NCBI RefSeq assembly: GCF_020012125.1
Contig: NZ_JAIFAG010000001.1
Location: forward strand, 2,728,001-2,792,000
From: Hymenobacter psoromatis
GTDB lineage: Bacteria > Bacteroidota > Bacteroidia > Cytophagales > Hymenobacteraceae
Length of the DNA: 64,000 nucleotides
Direction of reading: 5' to 3'
Shown one piece after another: positions 16,705 to 23,904 of this stretch; position 1 is the first letter of the stretch; each line of letters begins with the position of its first letter. The notes below the pieces were generated by a model. The model had not been told where the DNA came from, made no database searches, and saw only the letters and a program-made list of their open reading frames with translations. A program made the position numbers and the translations under genes.

Positions 16705-19020
16705 ATGGGTTCTTCCTTCTTTCGCTGGTTGCCGCTGCTGGGGCTGGGGCTTTTCGCCGGGCTGGCCATCTGGCTGATGCGGCCGCCCCGCCCGGTGCCC
16801 GCCACCGCGCCGGCCACTGAGTTTTCGGCCTATCGCGCCCTGCACGACGTGGCCGTGGTGGCCCGGCAGGCGCACCCGACCGGCTCGGCGGCCAACGTAG
16901 CCGTGCATGACTACCTGCTGCGACGCTGCCGCGAGCTGGGCCTGCAGGTTACTACCCAGGATACCAGCATCCTGCTGGCTGAGCGCGGCCAGCTGGTGGG
17001 AGGCCGCGTCCATAACCTCATCGCCCGACTACCCGGCTCCGTGCCGGGTGGCCGGGCGGTGCTGGTACTGGCCCACTACGACTCGCAGCCCCACGCGCCG
17101 GGGGCCGGCGACGACGGTGCGGGCGTGGCCGCCATGCTCGAAACCGTGCGGGCGCTGCGGGCGGGGCCACCCCTACGGCACGATGTTATCTGGCTGTTCA
17201 GCGACGGCGAGGAGGCCGGTCTGCTCGGGGCCAGGGCCTACGCCGCCGACACGGCCCGCCTGCGCCGCACGGTGGGGGTAGCCCTCAACTTCGAGGGCCG
17301 GGGCAACGCCGGCCCGAGCCTCACCTTCGAGGTGAGCCCCGGCAACGGCTGGGTGATGCGCGAGTACGCCCGCGCCGCGCCCTACCCCCTCGCGTCGTCG
17401 CTGTTCTACGAAGCCTACCGCCACCTGCCCAACGATACCGATTTCACGCCGCTGCGCCAGGCGGGCCTCACGGGTTTAAACTTTGCCTTCGTGGGGGGCT
17501 ACCCCTACTACCACAGCCCAGCCGACACGCCCGCCCACCTGAGCCTAAGCTCGCTTCAACACCACGGCTCGTACATGCTGAGCCTGGTGCGGCACTTTGG
17601 CAGCATTTCGCTGGCGCAAACCAAGGCTCCCGACGAGACGTTTTTCAACCCCCTCGGTACCTGGCTGGTGCGCTACCCGGCCGCCTGGAACCTGTGGCTG
17701 ACTAGCCTGACGGGCGGCCTGCTGCTACTGGTGCTAGTCCTGGCCGGGCAGCGGGGCCAGCTGAGCTGGGGCAGCCTGCTGGGCGGGGCGCTGGCCTGGT
17801 TGCTGGGGCTAGCGCTGGTGCTGGCGGCCGGCTGGGGCCTACTGGCGCTGGTAGCGGCGTGGTACCCCCAATACAGCGCGTTCTACGACCGGGCCGCCTA
17901 CAACGCACCGGCCTATCAGGCAGCGCTGCTGCTACTGGGGCTGGCCTTATTCAGCGGCTACTACGGCGGGCTGAGCTGCTACGTGCGGCCGGGCTCGCTG
18001 GTAGGCGGGGCGCTGCTGCTCGTGGCCGGGCTGCTGGGGCTGCTTCAGTGGCAGGCGGCGTCTTCGGCCTTTTTGTTGAGTTTGCCGCTGCTGGCGGCTA
18101 CGCTGGCCTGGGGCTTGCGGCTACGCCGGGTGGCCAGCCCGAACCGCCCGGCCGCCGCCAGCTTCAGCGAGTGGCTGCTAGCCCTGCCAGCGGTGGCGCT
18201 GCTGGCACCCGTCATGCATTTACTGCTGATAATCTTTGGGTTAAGTAATCTGGTGCTGGTAGCGCTGCTGCTGCTAAGCGTGCTTTTAGCCTTACTACTT
18301 CCCATATTGCTGTGTGTATTGGGGCGGCCGGGGGCAGCCGGGCGGCCACCAACCAGCAGCTGGGCCCTGCCGGGGCTGGCGCTGGCCGGCATGGTCGCCG
18401 CGCTGGCCGTGGGCCACGCCACCCGCCTGCCTACCCCCGACCAGCCTCAGCAAACGCACTTGTTCTACGCCCTCGATGCGGCCCACGGGCGGGCCTACTG
18501 GCTGTCGGCCGCCGCCCGGCCCGATGCTTGGACGCGCGCCGTGCTGCCCCAGCCGCAGTTTGGGCCGCTACCGGCGCTTTATCCGCAGTCGCCCGCGCCC
18601 GTGCTGCACCAAGCGGCCCCAGTGCTGAAGCTAGCGGCCCCTACCCTGGTTGTGCTCGCCGATAGCCAGGCCGCCGGGCAGCGGTGGCTGCGCCTGCGCC
18701 TATTGCCCGGCCGGCCGGCGGTTAGCAGCCTGCTTATCGCTTTTCCTGAGGCCGGGCGGCTGCGGGCACTGCGGCTAGCCGGCCAAGCCATAGCGGCTGG
18801 CGGCCCGCACCCAGCCAGCCTCACCTTCTTCGCCCCGCGCCCCACCGGCGAAATTCTTCAACTAACGCTGGCTGGCCGGGGACCGCTGCATCTGGCCGTA
18901 ACCACTCGCTGCTTAGGCTTGCCACCGGTGCCCGTCCTATCCCCCCTGCCCGCTACGATGGTACCCATGCCCGGCTACAACAGCTTCACCACGCAAGTCA
19001 GGCAGGAGTTTTCTTTTTAG
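16705..19020 (+). CDS. M28-family zinc aminopeptidase with a large membrane domain
   Basis: A 771-residue membrane protein of the Fxna/ER-metallopeptidase type. One N-terminal helix (residues 5-25) leads to an M28 peptidase domain (about 40-310). Zinc-ligand motifs are VLAHYDSQPHAPGAGDDGAG (about 120-140) and WLFSDGEEAGLLGA (about 165-178), with a later His in YPYYHSPADTPAHL. From about residue 320 there are some nine hydrophobic helices, then a periplasmic-type C-terminal domain (about 560-771). The family removes N-terminal residues from peptides; the natural substrate here is unknown. Leu, Ala and Gly codons dominate the membrane part, so both strands look open there. The start is the first ATG before the membrane anchor. 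Confidence 0.9.
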   Translation: MGSSFFRWLPLLGLGLFAGLAIWLMRPPRPVPATAPATEFSAYRALHDVAVVARQAHPTGSAANVAVHDYLLRRCRELGLQVTTQDTSILLAERGQLVGGRVHNLIARLPGSVPGGRAVLVLAHYDSQPHAPGAGDDGAGVAAMLETVRALRAGPPLRHDVIWLFSDGEEAGLLGARAYAADTARLRRTVGVALNFEGRGNAGPSLTFEVSPGNGWVMREYARAAPYPLASSLFYEAYRHLPNDTDFTPLRQAGLTGLNFAFVGGYPYYHSPADTPAHLSLSSLQHHGSYMLSLVRHFGSISLAQTKAPDETFFNPLGTWLVRYPAAWNLWLTSLTGGLLLLVLVLAGQRGQLSWGSLLGGALAWLLGLALVLAAGWGLLALVAAWYPQYSAFYDRAAYNAPAYQAALLLLGLALFSGYYGGLSCYVRPGSLVGGALLLVAGLLGLLQWQAASSAFLLSLPLLAATLAWGLRLRRVASPNRPAAASFSEWLLALPAVALLAPVMHLLLIIFGLSNLVLVALLLLSVLLALLLPILLCVLGRPGAAGRPPTSSWALPGLALAGMVAALAVGHATRLPTPDQPQQTHLFYALDAAHGRAYWLSAAARPDAWTRAVLPQPQFGPLPALYPQSPAPVLHQAAPVLKLAAPTLVVLADSQAAGQRWLRLRLLPGRPAVSSLLIAFPEAGRLRALRLAGQAIAAGGPHPASLTFFAPRPTGEILQLTLAGRGPLHLAVTTRCLGLPPVPVLSPLPATMVPMPGYNSFTTQVRQEFSF

Positions 19021-19021
19021 G

Positions 19022-19074
19022 GATTAAGATTGAACGTCATGCTTCCTTCGTCAGCATGACAGACGACTTTAATC
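19022..19074. repeat. Imperfect inverted repeat between convergent genes
   Basis: GTCATGCT (19036-19043) pairs with AGCATGAC (19053-19060), and GATTAA (19022-19027) with TTAATC (19069-19074). The core GTCATGCTTCC is shared with the hairpin at 45778-45832, so the two may be relatives. It separates the M28 gene from the convergent DUF4468 gene. Confidence 0.55.
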
Positions 19075-19089
19075 TCTAATGCCTATTTC

Positions 19090-19686
19090 TCACCAGTTAT
19101 CATCCTGGCTTTTGCCACTGACACGCTGGCGGATGGCGCTGGCCTGCTGGCGGCCACTGCGCTGGATAGCTTCGATGGTGGATTGCAGCACGGGCAGGGG
19201 GTAGCCGTTGGCATCGAAGGTGAGAACATTAGGAGTCAAGTAGTTCTCGATGGGCGTTACCACACCCAAGCCCTTGCCGCTATCGAAGGCGAAATCGGTA
19301 ATCTGGTAGCGGAAACGGCCGGGCTTCACCTCAATCGTGATGGTGCGCCAGAGCGGCACCTGCACGTTGGCCCCGAGAAAATTCTGCCGCACCAGCTCGC
19401 CCGTCTGGCCCACGAGGCGGCCGACGGCAGCATCATCGGTTAGCAGGGGCATTTTAGTGGTGCTGGGAGCCTCGGCCAGCCACTGCTTAGCGCGCTTATA
19501 CAGCTCAGCTTCCGAGAGGCCGGGGGCCTGCACCACCGCCCGGTAGCTCACCTTGCCGGTGGCCGAGTCGATGGGTAGGGGGTTGACCCAGCGGTGGGGC
19601 AGCTGGAGTGCTTTTCCCTGACCCACCTGGGCGTGGGCTGGCAACAGCGTGGCTACCAGTACCAAAAAAACAAGAGCGTATTTCAT
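19090..19686 (-). CDS. DUF4468 secreted protein
   Basis: A 198-residue protein with signal peptide MKYALVFLVLVATLLPAHAQ. The DUF4468 domain (TBP-like fold, about residues 35-125) is marked by DSATGKVSYRAVVQAPGLSE, AELYKRAKQWLAEA and TITIEVKPGRFRYQITDF. Domains of this type are common in Bacteroidota envelope proteins and have no assigned activity. The C-terminal third (LTPNVLTFDANGYPLPVLQS) varies between paralogues. A second member lies at 43681-44226 inside the tRNA-Glu element and shares the pattern S-A-x-G-K-x-x-Y-x-A-V-V-Q-A-P-G. Monocistronic. Confidence 0.85.
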   Translation of the reverse strand: MKYALVFLVLVATLLPAHAQVGQGKALQLPHRWVNPLPIDSATGKVSYRAVVQAPGLSEAELYKRAKQWLAEAPSTTKMPLLTDDAAVGRLVGQTGELVRQNFLGANVQVPLWRTITIEVKPGRFRYQITDFAFDSGKGLGVVTPIENYLTPNVLTFDANGYPLPVLQSTIEAIQRSGRQQASAIRQRVSGKSQDDNW

Positions 19687-19847
19687 AGGAAGGTTTACGA
19701 GGGTGGCAGCGGCTGGTTGGGCCGCTTGATTTTAGCCTGACAAATGCGGAAAAATTAATACCCGCCTACCCCTGCTTTGTAACTGTCTTGCCAATTGTGA
19801 TACTCTGTCTGGTATTATTATTATTGTCAATCTCCAGCTCCTACCCT

Positions 19848-20354
19848 ATGCTACACTCGTATGCCTGGCGGCCGGCCTCCTTGCTGTTCCTATTAGCCGG
19901 CCTCTCTTTTGCCGGCTGCAAAAAGTCCTCGCCCAATAGCCCTTGCCCACTCGCCCTCACCGGGCCGTTGCCTTTCGGCCTGGCGTTCAGCACCGATACC
20001 CTCGGCACGGGCACGGGCTTCCGCAAGGCCGAAGCCTTTTCGGCCTACCTCGTGCGCTACCGGGGCACCAACCTGACGGAGCCGCTCGACACCTTGCGAG
20101 CCCAGGACAAGGTGCCACGGGCCTTTACTTACCTGGATAAAACAATGTTTCTGAATATTTTGGCTACCGGCGGCTCCGATGGCTTCCACAGCTACCGCTT
20201 GGCTGTGCCGGCCGCGCAACGCAGCTACGACATTACCGACATCGTGCTCGAATACGGCGGCCTCAGTGATTGCACCCGGAACATCAATCGACTTGATGCC
20301 CTGGTGAACGGCCAGCGCGTGGATGCCCGCCGCGGCTATACCATCACCAAGTAA
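19848..20354 (+). CDS. Small lipoprotein of unknown function
   Basis: A 168-residue protein starting MLHSYAWRPASLLFLLAGLS. The lipobox FAGC puts the lipidated Cys at residue 23, followed by KKSSPNSPCPLALTG. The frame is open to 19788, but the ATG at 19848 gives the natural lipoprotein signal. The mature part has beta-rich segments (PLPFGLAFSTDTLGTGTGF, YDITDIVLEYGGLSDCTRN) and two further Cys residues. No known domain is recognised. A long inverted repeat follows. Confidence 0.7.
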   Translation: MLHSYAWRPASLLFLLAGLSFAGCKKSSPNSPCPLALTGPLPFGLAFSTDTLGTGTGFRKAEAFSAYLVRYRGTNLTEPLDTLRAQDKVPRAFTYLDKTMFLNILATGGSDGFHSYRLAVPAAQRSYDITDIVLEYGGLSDCTRNINRLDALVNGQRVDARRGYTITK

Positions 20355-20374
20355 TTGATGGCCAAACGCAAAAA

Positions 20375-20453
20375 GGTATGGGGCTGGTCCGCGCCCATCG
20401 TTGCCTAACTCGGTTGAGTTCGTGCGACGATGGGCGCGGACCAGCCCCGTACC
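20375..20453. terminator. 27-bp-arm inverted repeat between convergent genes
   Basis: Arms 20375-20401 and 20427-20453 match with one mismatch and a 25-base loop. The loop holds its own small palindrome, AACTCGGTTGAGTT. It separates the lipoprotein gene from the convergent alcohol dehydrogenase gene. Confidence 0.75.
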
Positions 20454-20473
20454 CTGCTTCTTTATATGGCGCG

Positions 20474-21523
20474 CTAGTTCAGCGAAGCCACGTCGATGAC
20501 GAAGCGGTACTTCACATCGCCCTTCAACATCCGCTCGTAAGCCTCGTTGATGTGCTGGATATCAATTAGTTCGATATCTGACATGATATTGTGCTCGGCG
20601 CAGAAGTCGAGCATTTCCTGGGTTTCGGCGATGCCGCCGATGAGCGAGCCGGCCACGCGGCGGCGCTTGGCAATAAGGTTGAACGCGTGCAGGTGCGGAG
20701 CCTCGGTGGGCACGCCCAGCAAAATCATGGTGCCGTCGCGGCGCAGCAGGTTCACGTAAGTACCCAGGTCGAGCTGGGCCGATACGGTGTTGATAATGAA
20801 GTCGAAGTAGTTGGTCACCGCCTTCAGCTGCTCCTTGTCCTTGGTAGCCACGAACTTGTGCGCGCCGAGGGCTTTGGCATCGGCCTCTTTTTCGGGCGAG
20901 GTGCTGAGCACGGTGACTTCCGCGCCCAGGGCGGCGGCAAACTTGACGGCCATGTGGCCCAGGCCGCCGAGGCCCATCACGGCCACGCGGTGGCCAGGGC
21001 CTACTTTCCACTGGCGCAGGGGCGAGTAGGTAGTGATGCCAGCGCACAGCAGCGGGGCCACGCGCGCCAGGTCGAGCTTCTCGCTCACCTTCAGGGTGTA
21101 CTTCTCATCTACCACAATCTGCTGCGAGTAGCCGCCGTAGGTGGGCTGGCCGGTGCCGATTTCGCGGGCGTTGTAGGTGCCCACCATGCCGGTGGTTTCG
21201 CAGTATTGCTCCAGGCCATCCTGGCAACTGGGGCAGGTGCGGCACGAGTCCACCATGCAGCCCACGCCGGCCAGGTCGCCGACTTTGAACTTGGTTACGT
21301 GGTCACCCACGGCCGATATACGACCAACGATTTCGTGGCCCGGCACCATCGGGAAGATGGAGCCGCCCCACTCGTCCCGAATCTGGTGCAGGTCGGAGTG
21401 GCACACGCCGCAGAATAGGATATCAATTTGCACGTCGTGCGCGCCGGGGGCGCGGCGCTCGACGCTGAAAGGGGCAAGCGGAACATTGGCGGCCGGGGCC
21501 GCATAAGCTTTAGTAGCAGGCAT
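20474..21523 (-). CDS. Zinc-dependent NAD(P) alcohol dehydrogenase (YahK/CAD type)
   Basis: A 349-residue cytoplasmic oxidoreductase of the MDR superfamily, cinnamyl-alcohol-dehydrogenase branch. Catalytic zinc ligands are in FCGVCHSDLHQ and MVPGHEIVGR. The structural zinc lobe is CRTCPSCQDGLEQYC. The Rossmann motif is VMGLGGLGHMAVKFAAALGA near residue 180. Enzymes of this branch usually reduce aldehydes with NADPH. Full length, one gene, convergent with the lipoprotein gene. The start (21523) is the ATG directly before TKAYAAPAANVPLAPF. Confidence 0.93.
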   Translation of the reverse strand: MPATKAYAAPAANVPLAPFSVERRAPGAHDVQIDILFCGVCHSDLHQIRDEWGGSIFPMVPGHEIVGRISAVGDHVTKFKVGDLAGVGCMVDSCRTCPSCQDGLEQYCETTGMVGTYNAREIGTGQPTYGGYSQQIVVDEKYTLKVSEKLDLARVAPLLCAGITTYSPLRQWKVGPGHRVAVMGLGGLGHMAVKFAAALGAEVTVLSTSPEKEADAKALGAHKFVATKDKEQLKAVTNYFDFIINTVSAQLDLGTYVNLLRRDGTMILLGVPTEAPHLHAFNLIAKRRRVAGSLIGGIAETQEMLDFCAEHNIMSDIELIDIQHINEAYERMLKGDVKYRFVIDVASLN

Positions 21524-21610
21524 TATATGTCTGGTTTAGAAATAGAAAGAGCCACAAAAACGCCGCAACGGCCTAGAGGCCGCGGCGGCGCGTGTGGGTA
21601 AGTAGCTAGT

Positions 21611-22288
21611 TTAACCCGGAGCGGCGGGCTTTGTTTGGGGCGCGGCCAGGGCCTCGCCTACCAGGCGGCGCATCCGCGCCAGCGACTGCCGGGCGAAGCG
21701 GCGCTGCAAAATTCGGCCAAACACCTTGAAGCCCAGCCAGTAGAAGGGGTTGCGAATGGTGCCCTTCTGCGACACGGCCCCAATGCGAAACTGCACCGCG
21801 CCGGTCGTCAGGTTTTTGTGGAGGGAGAAGTTAATCTGGCCCCGCTCGAAGTGGCCTTCCAGGGTGCGGTAGCCGTAGCCCCACACGCGCTCGGGGCCGC
21901 CGGGGGTGGGTAGGGCGGCCTCGTCCACCACGTCCACAATCCGCACCCCGAAGGTGAAATAGAAGACCAGAAAGTGCGCCCGCAGCACCATCACGCGCTC
22001 GGCCAGCGGCTGGGCGGGGTCAAAATAACCGGTGATAAGGTTGGGCGGCGGGAAGGCGTAGCGCCGCAGCACGCCTTGGGCGGCGGCAAACGCGCCGGCC
22101 GGCGCGGGCGGGCCGGGGACCTCGGCGGGCAGGTCGGTGGCGTAGTCGTCGCGCCGCCAGCCGGCGGCGGGCGTTTGCGCGGCCGGGTCCTGGGCATCGT
22201 CGTAGTTGACAGGCGTGCGGGCATAGGCCGCCAGCTGGGCGCGGTACTGCTGCCAGGCGGGCGCGGGGGGGGTAGAGCGGTTAGGCAT
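21611..22288 (-). CDS. DUF1990-family protein
   Basis: A 225-residue protein. After a Pro/Ala-rich N-terminus, the C-terminal two thirds match the DUF1990 pattern: LRRYAFPPPNLITGYFDP, VDVVDEA, WGYGYRTLEGHFERGQINFS, then AVQFRIGAVSQKG and a basic C-terminal helix. Function of the family is unknown; the fold is thought to be small and alpha/beta. The start MPNRSTP (ATG at 22286-22288) was preferred to an earlier in-frame codon because it overlaps the upstream stop by a few bases, as in coupled genes. Forms an operon with the next gene upstream. Confidence 0.75.
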   Translation of the reverse strand: MPNRSTPPAPAWQQYRAQLAAYARTPVNYDDAQDPAAQTPAAGWRRDDYATDLPAEVPGPPAPAGAFAAAQGVLRRYAFPPPNLITGYFDPAQPLAERVMVLRAHFLVFYFTFGVRIVDVVDEAALPTPGGPERVWGYGYRTLEGHFERGQINFSLHKNLTTGAVQFRIGAVSQKGTIRNPFYWLGFKVFGRILQRRFARQSLARMRRLVGEALAAPQTKPAAPG

Positions 22289-22859
22289 GGTCCGTTTCCT
22301 GCTGCGTGGAGCCATCTTCGGCGTGGCGAATGGTTTCGAGAGTAACCGGCCCTAGGGCCTGGCCGCCGCTGGCCTGGCCCACACGCTGGCAAAACTCAAC
22401 CCAGGTGGCGGCCTGCACCAGCCGGCCGCCGCCAATGGTGTCATAAGCAAAAGCCACCAGCCCATCGCGCGAACGAGCCAGCGAGCGAATCTCGAAGCGC
22501 AGCGCGTCGGAGCGGCCGTCGAGGGCGTGGGCCTCAAAGTGGATGCGCCCGGCCTCGGGGTGGCCCTCCAGCGTCACCAACTCGAAAAACGTGGGGCCAA
22601 CGGCCGTCACGCGCACGCTACCGTTCCAAGGACCCAAGATTTTTATGCGGAACTCGTCGCCCACGCGCAGCGGCTGACCCTCGCCAGCGCTGGTGCGCTC
22701 AAAATCGGCGAGCAGGCCGGGCGAGAAGTGCGGCAAATCGGCCTGCACCACTGCCATTAGTTGGGCCGGGGCTAGGCGCGGGCGCACTACGTCAAGGTAG
22801 TAGCGGCGCTCCAGCCGCGGGCCGGTGCCGCGCGCGGCGGGCTGCTCAGGGTGAGGCAT
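22281..22859 (-). CDS. Uncharacterised protein, paired with and possibly related to DUF1990
   Basis: A 192-residue protein with no signal peptide. Features are FERTSAGEGQPLRVGDEFRI, GPWNGSVRVTAVGPTFFELV, LEGHPEAGRIHFEAHAL and RSRDGLVAFAYDTIGGG. The GHPEAGRIHF segment echoes the GHFERGQINF segment of its neighbour, so it may be a diverged DUF1990 or SRPBCC-like partner. Its stop overlaps the start of the downstream DUF1990 gene by 8 bp. Transcribed away from the endonuclease V gene across a palindromic element. The family assignment is tentative. Confidence 0.6.
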   Translation of the reverse strand: MPHPEQPAARGTGPRLERRYYLDVVRPRLAPAQLMAVVQADLPHFSPGLLADFERTSAGEGQPLRVGDEFRIKILGPWNGSVRVTAVGPTFFELVTLEGHPEAGRIHFEAHALDGRSDALRFEIRSLARSRDGLVAFAYDTIGGGRLVQAATWVEFCQRVGQASGGQALGPVTLETIRHAEDGSTQQETDHA

Positions 22860-22900
22860 AGGGAGAATTGGTGAATTGGTGGATGGGTAAATTAGGAAAT

Positions 22901-23040
22901 GCTTACGTAGAAACGTCCGTCATTGCGAGCGCAGCGCGGCAATCTTTCCTGCACGTTTGGGGTAGTAAATCCAACGATGCGAACGACAAGGAAAGATTGC
23001 CGCGCTGCGCTCGCAATGACAAACGGCTTTTTACGTAAGC
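22901..23040. repeat. Dispersed palindromic element with perfect 32-bp core
   Basis: Core arms 22919-22950 and 22989-23020 are exact inverted copies, each starting or ending with GTCATTGCGAGCGCAGCGCG. A 38-base loop contains GGGGTAG. Outer pairing GCTTACGTA...TACGTAAGC extends the element to 22901-23040. It sits in a divergent intergenic region, between two gene starts, so it is not a terminator here. Confidence 0.75.
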
Positions 23041-23070
23041 TTTCTCCCATTCACCCATTTAACTCACCTC

Positions 23071-23760
23071 ATGCCCTACTACCGCCCGCCCGGCCCCGCG
23101 CCCGACCCGGCGCTGGTGCGCGACCTCACCGCGCAGCAAAACGAGCTGCGCCAGCGGGTGCGGGCCGAGCCCCTACCCCACCCGCCGGCCCTGATTGGCG
23201 GCTGCGACTCATCGTTTCCGACGCCCGACACCATTTTGTCGGTGTTCGTGGTGCTAAAATTTCCGTCCTTGGAATTGGTGGAGAAGGTATACAGCTACGG
23301 CCCCGTGCCGCTGCCCTACGTGCCGGGCTTCCTCTCGTTCCGCGAAGCGCCCAACGTGGTGCAAGCCTTCGCCAAGCTCACGCACGTGCCCGATATTATT
23401 ATGGTGGATGGCCACGGCATCGCGCACCCGCGCCGGGTGGGCATTGCGGCGCACTTGGGCGTGCTGCTCGACCGGCCCACTTTCGGCGTAGCCAAGCATA
23501 AACTCACGGGCACTTACCAGGAGCCCGGCCCCGAGAAAGGCAGCCTTACCCCCCTCACCGACCCTAAAACGGGCGAGCTGCTGGGCGAAGTTTTGCGCAG
23601 CAAAGACCGGGTGCTGCCGCTGTTCGTCAGCCCCGGCCATCGCTGCGACCAGGCCACGGCCACGCGCCTCACCCTGGCCTGCCTGCGCGGCTACAAGCTG
23701 CCGGAGCCGACCCGTTTGGCTGATTATTGGGCCGAGAAGTTTAAGGTTGAGGTGCGCTAG
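23071..23760 (+). CDS. nfi: Endonuclease V
   Basis: A 229-residue DNA repair enzyme that nicks near deaminated bases such as inosine. Landmarks are QNELRQRV, the first metal-binding Asp in LIGGCDSSFPTPDTI (about residue 46), the wedge motif LPYVPGFLSFREAP, and the second active-site block IIMVDGHGIAHPRRVGIAAH with Asp and His. Later FGVAKHKLTG and PLFVSPGHRCDQATA complete the family pattern. Family members usually read GVDVSY at the first motif; here it is GCDSSF, with the Asp retained. The start is just downstream of the palindromic element. No partner gene. Confidence 0.93.
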   Translation: MPYYRPPGPAPDPALVRDLTAQQNELRQRVRAEPLPHPPALIGGCDSSFPTPDTILSVFVVLKFPSLELVEKVYSYGPVPLPYVPGFLSFREAPNVVQAFAKLTHVPDIIMVDGHGIAHPRRVGIAAHLGVLLDRPTFGVAKHKLTGTYQEPGPEKGSLTPLTDPKTGELLGEVLRSKDRVLPLFVSPGHRCDQATATRLTLACLRGYKLPEPTRLADYWAEKFKVEVR

Positions 23761-23904
23761 CCACGCCGCCCGGCGGTCCCTACCCCCCCCCCGCGGGCGG
23801 GCAAAGGCACGCAAAGCGGCGCTCGTGCGTTGCGCTGCCAGCCAGCCCCGGCCTTAGCTTTACCGGAGCCTACTTGTCACTTTCATTAGTAGCGCGGGCC
23901 GCGG

